A stretch of DNA of 63,549 nt from an uncultured Gammaproteobacteria bacterium. GTDB taxonomy: Bacteria > Pseudomonadota > Gammaproteobacteria > Pseudomonadales > Azotimanducaceae. Location: assembly GCA_913043815.1 (NCBI GenBank), contig CAJWNY010000006.1, positions 1 through 63,549 on the forward strand, read 5' to 3'. The first letter of the stretch is position 1; every line of letters begins with the position of its first letter. Below, one piece after another: positions 46,800-54,115 of the stretch. Made by a program: the position numbers and the translations under genes. The notes beneath the pieces are model-generated. The model saw only the letters and a list, made by a program, of their open reading frames with translations. It ran no database searches and was not told where the DNA came from.

Positions 46800-47081
46800 T
46801 TAGGAGTGAGCGGCATTACCTTGAGCATCTTTAAGCACGGCTCTACAGGGCAAGGTACCAAGGTGAACTATATCTTTGGCTAGATAAATTGCTTTAACGC
46901 CAGGGCTTATCAAGGCGTCGGCAATATCTAGTTCAGTGATATAGCCGTGCGCATAAGAGGACCTTAAAACCCTAAGGTAAAGTTTATTGGCGCGATTGAT
47001 ATCATCCGTATATTCACCCTGACCTGTAATCAATCTTGGGTCTTCAGAACGAGGGACACTTTAACCTACACCAAACTTCAC
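46800..47081 (-). pseudogene. N-terminal fragment of a molybdenum-hydroxylase (CoxL-like) large subunit
   Basis: The frame from 47081 reads VKFGVG, then an in-frame TAA (47061-47063), then SVPRSEDPRLITGQGEYTD..., then the VRSxYAHG-like region of xanthine dehydrogenase/CO-dehydrogenase large subunits. The intact family motif has a residue at that stop, so CAA to TAA is the simplest change. After GNAAHS at 46803 the frame stops, although these proteins are normally about 700-800 residues. In another frame, 26 or so further codons follow before a stop, not recognisably of this family. The gene is a decayed remnant. Confidence 0.85.
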
Positions 47082-47109
47082 CGGCTATTCACACCCGTAT
47101 ACATTGGTA

Positions 47110-47967
47110 CTAATTTTCACCCACAACTGGATTGCGCAAAATGCCAATGGGTTTTACTTCTACTTCAATTTGGTCGCCGTCGTCCATAAACACTGGCGGC
47201 TTACGCGCAGCGCCAACACCCCCTGGAGTGCCGGTAACAATGACATCGCCTGGTTCAAGATCAATAAAGGTTGAACAATATTCTATGAGTTCACCGAAAC
47301 CATGAACCAACATATTGGCTTGAGCGTGTTGCATTACTTCACCATTCAGACGGGTGGTGATTTCCATTTGAGACAGATCGCCAATCTCGTCCATGGTCAT
47401 CATCCAAGGACCAAAACCGCCTGTGTTAGAAAAGTTTTTACCCGGGGTAAATTGGCTGGTTTGACGTTGGTATTCGCGCACGCTGCCGTCATTATAAATA
47501 CCAAAGCCGGCAACATGGGAAAGAGCATTTGAGCGATTGATGCGACGACCGGCCTTACCAATAATCATGGCAATCTCACCTTCAAAATCTAAGGTGGCGG
47601 ATTCGATTGGCCTAACCATAGGCTGCAAGTGACCCATTTGGGCCGCCGCAAAACGAACAAAGACTGTAGGAAAACCCTCACCGCCACGGCCAGTTTCTTC
47701 CTGATGCTCTTTATAATTTAATCCTACGCAAAGAATTTTTGCAGGATCAGTTATCGTCGGCGCGTATTCCAGACCTTCCAGCGGCAGGTCGGTTTGGTCG
47801 CCACAAGATGCCGGCAAGGTCTCAAGAGCCTGAGCTGCAATGGCTTGTCGAAGAGTTGGGTACTCAGCTTTTGCGCCAACATCAACAACACCTTCGATAC
47901 CTGCTTCGTCAACCACCACATAGCCATAGGTAGAGCGACCATTACGAACAAATGAAAGCCAACGCAT
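47110..47967 (-). CDS. Fumarylacetoacetate hydrolase-family protein
   Basis: A FAH-fold hydrolase or decarboxylase. Metal-binding acidic residues lie in ATLDFEGEIAMI (two Glu) and YNDGSVREYQ (Asp). The catalytic region includes CVGLNYKEHQEE and the C-terminal GDVIVTGTPGGVGAARKPP. AAGGAGAAG precedes the ATG. The 285-residue length fits the 2-hydroxyhepta-2,4-diene-dioate isomerase/acylpyruvase-like group. It is 65 bases downstream of the Zn alcohol dehydrogenase, on the same strand. It probably cleaves a C-C bond in a ring- or keto-acid catabolic route; the substrate is unknown. Confidence 0.88.
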   Translation of the reverse strand: MRWLSFVRNGRSTYGYVVVDEAGIEGVVDVGAKAEYPTLRQAIAAQALETLPASCGDQTDLPLEGLEYAPTITDPAKILCVGLNYKEHQEETGRGGEGFPTVFVRFAAAQMGHLQPMVRPIESATLDFEGEIAMIIGKAGRRINRSNALSHVAGFGIYNDGSVREYQRQTSQFTPGKNFSNTGGFGPWMMTMDEIGDLSQMEITTRLNGEVMQHAQANMLVHGFGELIEYCSTFIDLEPGDVIVTGTPGGVGAARKPPVFMDDGDQIEVEVKPIGILRNPVVGEN

Positions 47968-48032
47968 AACTTCTCCTTAACGATCTCTTTCTTTGAATTC
48001 TCGGTTAGATTTCTCGACGACAGACCTACTAC

Positions 48033-49115
48033 CTAGTCGAACATAATTACGCTACGCGCAATTTCACCGGTCTTAAGTGCTTCCATACCTTCATTGATAT
48101 CGGTTAACGCAATACGGTTTGAAATAAGGTCGTCTAGGTGCAATTTGCCTTGCAGGTAAAAGTCGATGAATCTTGGCATATCAACACGGAAACGATTAGA
48201 GCCCATAAACGAGCCTTGGATTTTTTTCTCTGACAAGAAATCTACGCCGTGCAGAGAAACCATCTGACCAGGTGGGATCATCCCAATTATAGTAGCTGTA
48301 CCACCAGCACGGAGCATTTGGAAAGCTTGTTCTGCTGTTGATTTGAGGCCAATGGCTTCAAAAGAGTAGTGTACACCGCCGCCGGTCATCTCAATTACTT
48401 TACCTACCGCCTCGCCATCGCTGGCATCTATAACGTCGGTAGCGCCAAATTTACGGGCTAGCTCTAACTTAGAGGGCACCATATCTACCGCGATAATTCT
48501 TGCAGCACCGGCCAATGCAGCACCGTTAATCGCAGACAAACCAATACCACCGCAACCAATAACAGCAACAATGCTGCCTGGCTCTACTTTAGCTGTATGA
48601 ATAACCGCGCCAATACCAGTAGTTACACCACAGCCAATTAAAGCAGCTCGGTCCATTGGCATGTCTTCACGAACTTTTACCAAGGCATGTTCGTGAACCA
48701 ACATCATCTCAGCGAAAGAACCTAGTTGGGCAAATTGAGTTAACGGCTGGTCGTTGTGACTCAAGCGAGGTTCTTCTTCATTGGTTCTATTAGTTTCTGG
48801 CTCTTTGCATAAGGACATATGCCCAGTTAAGCACTGTTCGCAGTGACCACAAAATACAGAAAGACAGGTAATAACATGATCGCCTGGCTTAACGTAGTGA
48901 ACATCACTCCCTACTTGTTCAACCACGCCAGCACTCTCGTGACCCAGTACCATGGGCACCTGGCCAGGATAACTACCATTCCAAAAGTGCAAGTCACTAT
49001 GACAAATACCCGCGGCCTTTGTGCGAATAAGTACTTCTCTAGGACCAGGCTTAGAAACAGAAATCTCTTCGATTTCCATTGGTTTGTTCACTTCACGAAA
49101 AACTGCAGCTTTCAT
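48033..49115 (-). CDS. Zinc-dependent medium-chain alcohol dehydrogenase
   Basis: An MDR-family NAD(P)-dependent dehydrogenase. Catalytic zinc ligands are in AAGICHSDLHFW and VLGHESAGVVE, and the structural zinc has the four-Cys lobe FCGHCEQCLTGHMSLC. The nucleotide-binding motif is VIGCGGIGLSAING near residue 190. The 360-residue length is typical; GAGGGGAAG precedes the ATG. It resembles class III-like dehydrogenases that act on hydroxyl or aldehyde groups. With the FAH protein it may form a small catabolic operon. Confidence 0.9.
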   Translation of the reverse strand: MKAAVFREVNKPMEIEEISVSKPGPREVLIRTKAAGICHSDLHFWNGSYPGQVPMVLGHESAGVVEQVGSDVHYVKPGDHVITCLSVFCGHCEQCLTGHMSLCKEPETNRTNEEEPRLSHNDQPLTQFAQLGSFAEMMLVHEHALVKVREDMPMDRAALIGCGVTTGIGAVIHTAKVEPGSIVAVIGCGGIGLSAINGAALAGAARIIAVDMVPSKLELARKFGATDVIDASDGEAVGKVIEMTGGGVHYSFEAIGLKSTAEQAFQMLRAGGTATIIGMIPPGQMVSLHGVDFLSEKKIQGSFMGSNRFRVDMPRFIDFYLQGKLHLDDLISNRIALTDINEGMEALKTGEIARSVIMFD

Positions 49116-49240
49116 GGCACTTCCCCTCTCACTAGTAATGCATTTATAAATGGGTGAAGTGTGCCATAGGCGTCTCTATCCGGCAAAATAAACAGTCTTT
49201 AATGTGCAGAAAAAGTGCAAATAAATAGTCCTATATGGAC

Positions 49241-50266
49241 CTATAAAGAAGCGAGATTTTTACTAACAATCGCTTGGGCCGCGGCAATGGCTGCTACTAA
49301 CCCCCTTGCGTCCGCTTTACCATCTCCGGCGATATCAAATGCCGTGCCGTGGTCTACCGATGTGCGCACAAAGGGTATGCCCAATGTCGCGGTAGTGGAC
49401 TCATGGAAGTTATGCACCTTAATCGCAATGTGGCCTTGGTCGTGATACAGCGCGAGCACCACATCAAATTCGCCATCAATGGCACGGTTAAATATTGAAT
49501 CCGCTGGCAATGGGCCTGAGACAGTAAAGCCTTCACCCTGGGCCTGCACCACCGCCGGTGCAATAGCGTCAATTTCTTCGCGTCCCAATAGTCCGCCTTC
49601 GCCACCATGAGGGTTCAATGCCGCCACAGCTATACGGGGCTGGGGCAGACCCCATGCGGATAAGGTCTCGTGAATCAACTCTAACTTCGTAAAGACGGTG
49701 TCTTGCGTAACGTACTGCGCCGCCTTAATCAGTGATTTGTGGGTGGAAAGGTGAACCACCTTGAGTCCGGGCGTCATGAGCATGGTTGCGGTCCGTTCTA
49801 CTCCCGCTAGCCGGGCCAATATTTCTTGATGCCCAATATCGTTCACATACCCCGCTGCGTGAATGGCTTCCTTGTTAATTGGTGCGGTGACCATTGCTGC
49901 TACCTGCCCTGCAATACAGGCCTTAGCCGCATATTCCACAGCCGCAACAGCAGCCTCACCGCAGGCCGCCTGAACTTGACCTAAGGCAAAGTCTTGCGGA
50001 CATGCCTGACCTAAATCCAGCATATTCAGGCCGTCCCCCATATCTGCGAGATCGCTGACCATGTGTATTTTCGGCAGTGTCACGTTGAGCATTGCTGCCG
50101 CCATTTCTAGCGACCACAAGCTACCAATGAGTAACCAAGGGTGAAGCGGCTGGGGGTGTAATAGCAGTGTTTTGACAACCACTTCTGGGCCAATACCTGC
50201 GGGATCACCAAGGGTAATAGCAATCGCTTTTAGTGCTTTGTTTTGACCGGCGGATTGAGGCTGCAT
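49241..50266 (-). CDS. pdxA: 4-hydroxythreonine-4-phosphate dehydrogenase
   Basis: PdxA catalyses the NAD-dependent oxidation of 4-phosphohydroxythreonine in pyridoxal 5'-phosphate synthesis. The N-terminal AITLGDPAGIGPEVVVK is diagnostic, and metal-binding histidines appear in VVHLSTHKSL, LNPHGGEGG and LYHDQGHIAIK. I suggest ATG 50266 (MQPQSAG), which places the motif near residue 14 as in the family; ATG 50299 is also possible, and neither has a strong ribosome-binding site. This gives about 341 residues. It is divergent from a small zinc-ribbon gene. Confidence 0.9.
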   Translation of the reverse strand: MQPQSAGQNKALKAIAITLGDPAGIGPEVVVKTLLLHPQPLHPWLLIGSLWSLEMAAAMLNVTLPKIHMVSDLADMGDGLNMLDLGQACPQDFALGQVQAACGEAAVAAVEYAAKACIAGQVAAMVTAPINKEAIHAAGYVNDIGHQEILARLAGVERTATMLMTPGLKVVHLSTHKSLIKAAQYVTQDTVFTKLELIHETLSAWGLPQPRIAVAALNPHGGEGGLLGREEIDAIAPAVVQAQGEGFTVSGPLPADSIFNRAIDGEFDVVLALYHDQGHIAIKVHNFHESTTATLGIPFVRTSVDHGTAFDIAGDGKADARGLVAAIAAAQAIVSKNLASL

Positions 50267-50513
50267 GGCATTAACTTGACTTAATGGGGACGGGCGCATG
50301 ATACCGCGATGGCGAAAAGAATAAGTAACAATCTCTACCTTTAAAATGATCTCGTTTGCCAACCAAGGTGGCAGCTAGTTAAACAAAAGGGACAATAGGT
50401 AACGCAAGGCGTTGACCACCTGAGTTCACAAAAGTGCAAAATTCGCTTGCCAATTAATACTGTATATTTGTACAGTAAATAGCCTTTTCACCGACTCAAA
50501 AAAGGCTAAAGAC

Positions 50514-50750
50514 ATGCAGACCCTCAGCGACCTTATACACAGTTTTCACCTGCACGCTATATGTGAAGAGTGTCAACGCAACACTCAGCTAGACATTAAT
50601 GCTTTGATCAAAAAACTTGGCGGGCAAACAAAGGTTAAACAGTTGCGCTCAAAACTTCGCTGCTCGGTATGCAAAGTGCGCACTGAGGACATACGAGTGG
50701 TTTATGTGGGACCTATAAACAAACGCGCTATTTTTCAGTATCGACGTTAA
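50514..50750 (+). CDS. Small zinc-ribbon protein of unknown function
   Basis: I do not recognise a named family. The 78-residue protein has two CxxC pairs (Cys17/Cys20 in ICEEC and Cys50/Cys53 in RCSVC) 30 residues apart, the spacing of a zinc ribbon, and a basic C terminus. GGCTAAAG precedes the ATG. The pI looks high, which suits nucleic-acid or membrane binding. It is divergent from pdxA and convergent with ribBX. Confidence 0.7.
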   Translation: MQTLSDLIHSFHLHAICEECQRNTQLDINALIKKLGGQTKVKQLRSKLRCSVCKVRTEDIRVVYVGPINKRAIFQYRR

Positions 50751-50810
50751 AGGAGTTAGTGCCACAGTGAAACTACGGCAAGACGAGAATTATCTCATGT
50801 GAATACTGTG

Positions 50811-51905
50811 CTAAAGCATCTCCGTAGATTCTAGCGTTAAACCAAACCCTTCAACGCCCACATAATCTACATCCCTGCCGGTTATTAACCTAATTTTGCT
50901 AACGTCTAGGTCGCGCAATATTTGCGCACCAACACCCACCTCCAGCCATTCGCTACGGCGCTCTTCTTCCTTGCTTTGAGACGCAAAGTTTTCATGAGGC
51001 ACACCTACAAAGCCAGTACGCAGATAAATCAAAACGCCGCCTTCCAGGGCATCTATTCTGTTCAAAGCTGAATTCAGGATATTGGTCGAATGACCACCAC
51101 CCTGGGTACCAAAAATATCTTCAACAACCTTCTCTCTATGAATGCGCACAGGCACCGCATCCATAGCATTAATATCTCCAAACACAATAGCTAAGTGCTC
51201 TGCGTCTTCAAACTTGGTTCTGTAGGCATAAGCTTTCGCTTCGCCAATATTGGTCTTTACTGAAAACTCGTGACTCCGCTCCACCAGTTGCTCACGTTGT
51301 TGTCGATAAGCGATCAAATCAGCAATGGTGATGATTTTGAGGTTATGTTTAGCGGAAAACTCCAGCAACTGAGGCATACGCTGCACTGTGCCATCGTCGT
51401 TAACCAGTTCGGCGAGCAAACCCACCGCCGGTAACCCTGCCAACGTGGCTAAATCTGTACCCGCTTCAGTATGTCCCGAGCGCACCAATACGCCTCCCTG
51501 ACGAGCGACCAAAGGAAAAATATGGCCGGGACGAACAAAGTCGTCTGGACCTACATTGCTGTTAGTTAAAGCTTGAGTCGTAGCCGCGCGTTCTTCCGCA
51601 GAAATACCGGTGGTCAGTCCTTGCTTGTAATCTATGGAAACAGTGAAAGCTGTGCTCATTGGCGCATCATTCCGCCCCACCATAGGATCAAGGTGTAAAC
51701 GCGTAGCTTGCTCTTGTAAAATAGGTGTACACAAGATCCCGCTGGTATGACGAATCATAAAGGCTACCGCGCTGGCCGTAGCTTTACTTGCGGCCATAAT
51801 CAAATCGCCTTCATTCTCACGATCATCGTCGTCCACAACCACCACCATCTCTCCTTGGCGGATAGCAGCTAGAGCGTCTTCTATGGAATCAAATTCGGTA
51901 TTCAT
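50811..51905 (-). CDS. ribB: RibBX-type 3,4-dihydroxy-2-butanone-4-phosphate synthase
   Basis: The N-terminal half (about 1-200) is RibB, which makes the four-carbon unit of riboflavin: VVVDDDDRENEGDLIMAAS and RSGHTEAGTDLATLAGL are intact. The C-terminal half resembles GTP cyclohydrolase II but lacks the zinc-binding C-x2-G-D-x8-C-x-C block; DIFGTQGGGHSTNILNSAL lies there instead. This is the known RibBX arrangement, in which the second domain has lost cyclohydrolase activity. ATG 51905 (MNTEFDSIEDAL) is preferred over the upstream M, giving 364 residues. Extra RibB supply to the cell is one suggested role. Confidence 0.88.
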   Translation of the reverse strand: MNTEFDSIEDALAAIRQGEMVVVVDDDDRENEGDLIMAASKATASAVAFMIRHTSGILCTPILQEQATRLHLDPMVGRNDAPMSTAFTVSIDYKQGLTTGISAEERAATTQALTNSNVGPDDFVRPGHIFPLVARQGGVLVRSGHTEAGTDLATLAGLPAVGLLAELVNDDGTVQRMPQLLEFSAKHNLKIITIADLIAYRQQREQLVERSHEFSVKTNIGEAKAYAYRTKFEDAEHLAIVFGDINAMDAVPVRIHREKVVEDIFGTQGGGHSTNILNSALNRIDALEGGVLIYLRTGFVGVPHENFASQSKEEERRSEWLEVGVGAQILRDLDVSKIRLITGRDVDYVGVEGFGLTLESTEML

Positions 51906-52164
51906 AGTGCGTATTACTTTGCAATAAATTAGGGTTAGAGCGTACCACATGCACAGAGAAGCCAACAATTGATGGCGGCAAAAGCTCGCAGATGTCGAAG
52001 GTATTTTCAGTTAACGTTTGATCAAAAAAAATGCCACTATCACGAAGCTACAATGGCAATACAGCGCCGTTAATGGCCCCCAAACGCCGTCCAATTTGGC
52101 AATCTGATTAGTACCAAGGGCCACCCAGTACACCGACCGCCAAATAATAGCGCGCACCTAACAT

Positions 52165-53358
52165 TCAGAGCGCTTCGTCTTGGCGCAATTGTTCGACCTG
52201 CTCAGGGGTCAGTTGCAAAAACTGCCCCAATACAGAAGCGGTATTTTCGCCTAGGTTTGGAACACCTGTCAGCTTTGGGGGCGTTTGACCCTGAAATCTT
52301 AAAGGTGTGTGAAAAGACAAAGCTGCCTGTTCGGCGCCCTCATCAGACCAACTCAAAGTCCCGCGCTCATGCAAATGAATATCGTTAACCACATCGTCCA
52401 GATTTTGGACTGGCGCACATATCATGCCGTGATCCAGAGCTATGGCAAAAATCTCCGCTTTGCTCAGAGTGAGGGTCCAAGACTCCACAAGTTCGTCAAG
52501 TTCTTCCATATTCTTGGCACGCGCGCTTCTATCGCCAAAACGTTCATCTTGAGCGAGTTTAGGTTGTCCCATTGCATCACAAAGTTTACGCCAATGACTT
52601 TCACGCAAACAAATCATCGCAACGTAACCATCCTTTGCTGCGTATATATTGTAAGGAGCCACAGCCAGACCTGAATGACGATTACCAGTACGTGGACCTT
52701 GCTTGCCCTCTTGAAAAAAGTTGCCCAACTGCGTGTTTAGCGTGGGAAATACACAGTCCTGCATAGATATGTCTAATACAGCACCCACACCGGTTTGCTC
52801 GCGCTGATAAAGCGCCGAGGCAATGCCTGAATACAAATGTACGCCCCCTAAAAAATCACAAAATGCTGCACCCGCCTTCATGGGTGGTCCACCCTCCTCG
52901 CCAGTCACACTCATAATTCCGGTCATCGCCTGCAAGGTGATATCCATACCAAGGTAGTCTGAGTTCGGCCCCGTGCCTCCATAGCCTGTGCTGGCCGCGT
53001 ATATCAGGCGAGGATTGATTTGTCGCAGCACATCACTCCCCAGACCATAACCCGCCAAAGTCCCGGGTGAAAAATTCTCCACAAGCACGTCTACATGCGA
53101 GACCAATTCTTTAAGAAGGCGCTGGCCTTCAACGCTTTTAATATTCAGCGTGATGCTCTCTTTGCCATTGTTTAGCAAAGTAAACGGAAAGCTATAAGGT
53201 CCTTTCTTGCTACGGCCGCGCAGAGTTTCACCTTTGGGAGATTCAACCTTAATCACACGTGCACCAGCCTGCGCCAGCAAAAACCCGCAATATGGCCCGT
53301 TATAAACCTGACCAAAATCTAAAACCGTAATACCCGCCAACGGTGTCGCAATAGACAT
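52165..53358 (-). CDS. Class III (CaiB/BaiF-type) CoA-transferase
   Basis: A family III CoA-transferase that moves CoA between carboxylic acids via an aspartyl-CoA thioester. The N terminus reads LAGITVLDFGQVYNGPYCGFLLAQAG, followed by RVIKVESPKGETLR. The catalytic Asp is probably Asp139 in YLGMDITLQAMTG. The length of 397 is typical. AAGGGAGTGAG precedes the ATG. The substrate is unknown. It lies upstream, on the same strand, of the ribBX gene, about 195 bases away from it, in a mixed catabolic neighbourhood. Confidence 0.9.
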   Translation of the reverse strand: MSIATPLAGITVLDFGQVYNGPYCGFLLAQAGARVIKVESPKGETLRGRSKKGPYSFPFTLLNNGKESITLNIKSVEGQRLLKELVSHVDVLVENFSPGTLAGYGLGSDVLRQINPRLIYAASTGYGGTGPNSDYLGMDITLQAMTGIMSVTGEEGGPPMKAGAAFCDFLGGVHLYSGIASALYQREQTGVGAVLDISMQDCVFPTLNTQLGNFFQEGKQGPRTGNRHSGLAVAPYNIYAAKDGYVAMICLRESHWRKLCDAMGQPKLAQDERFGDRSARAKNMEELDELVESWTLTLSKAEIFAIALDHGMICAPVQNLDDVVNDIHLHERGTLSWSDEGAEQAALSFHTPLRFQGQTPPKLTGVPNLGENTASVLGQFLQLTPEQVEQLRQDEAL

Positions 53359-53473
53359 AACTCACTCCCTTTTTAATACACTGGAGGTTAGCAAACTGCA
53401 AAGACTATGGATCTGCAATAAACGCCAGCGTTCAACATATGCCTGCACGCTACTCTCCATAACTTACGCATTT

Positions 53474-53959
53474 TCAATGCATTTGTTTGACGCGATAACT
53501 CCCGCCCCCTTTAACGCGCATAATAAAGCCACCAATCATGCCCTGTTTAATATGTGCTTTCTCGCCGACTTTGAAGGACACCAAATGGCTCTTTTGTATT
53601 TGCCATATCTGGCCGTTATCGAGCGCAACGTGAACCTTTTGCTGGCTCTTTTTGATCTCCGTAATAATGCCTGAATATTCAGCAGCAGTCCCTACGGGCC
53701 GAGAGAAGAAAGACGGTTTTGTGCCGGCCAATTTCGCCACCTCCAGTTGCACAACCGGAACACTGGGCTTAACCAGCAATTCATTGGTTAACGCTTGGCT
53801 TGGAGTGGGCTGACTGCTCTGCAGCTTCGCTTGGCCATCGTAACAATCAAGGCGCTCGAGGGCTGATTCAACTTGCGCGCACTTGCTCGTATCGTGTGCA
53901 TAACTGTTAGTACTGAAAATGAAAAAAAGCATCAGCGCCGACGTAATTAGTGATCTCAT
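53474..53959 (-). CDS. Small secreted protein of unknown function
   Basis: A 161-residue protein with a signal peptide (MRSLITSALMLFFIFSTNSYA, cleavage near residue 21) followed by KCAQVESALERLDCYDG, a short CxnC-YD motif seen in several uncharacterised periplasmic proteins. A later stretch, EYSGIITEIKKSQQKVHVALD, looks beta-rich. I prefer the second ATG (53959), which has a GAGAG ribosome-binding site at good spacing. No function can be given. Confidence 0.7.
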   Translation of the reverse strand: MRSLITSALMLFFIFSTNSYAHDTSKCAQVESALERLDCYDGQAKLQSSQPTPSQALTNELLVKPSVPVVQLEVAKLAGTKPSFFSRPVGTAAEYSGIITEIKKSQQKVHVALDNGQIWQIQKSHLVSFKVGEKAHIKQGMIGGFIMRVKGGGSYRVKQMH

Positions 53960-54063
53960 AAACATTCTCTCATTTAGATTTAATCGCCAAAGAGTAAATC
54001 AGTTAAACGGATCTAATTGCATAAAAATCAACACGAATCCGGACGTATATTTTTTACCCAGAC

Positions 54064-54089
54064 AAAAAAAGGCCCCGAAATACGGGGCC
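54064..54089 (-). terminator. Terminator after the TonB-dependent receptor gene
   Basis: GGCCCCG (54071-54077) and CGGGGCC (54083-54089) pair perfectly around a five-base loop. On the minus strand the stem is followed by seven T's. It lies just beyond the receptor stop codon (54116) and is the clearest terminator in the window. Confidence 0.85.
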
Positions 54090-54115
54090 CCTTTTATGCT
54101 TTGGGCTACCCCAAT

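Noticed and set aside
46655-46800. Continuation of the CoxL-like pseudogene in another frame
   Set aside because: A short shifted frame (LNVFGEACDDKIRFG...) follows the broken end, but it shows no motif of molybdenum hydroxylases, so I do not extend the pseudogene into it.
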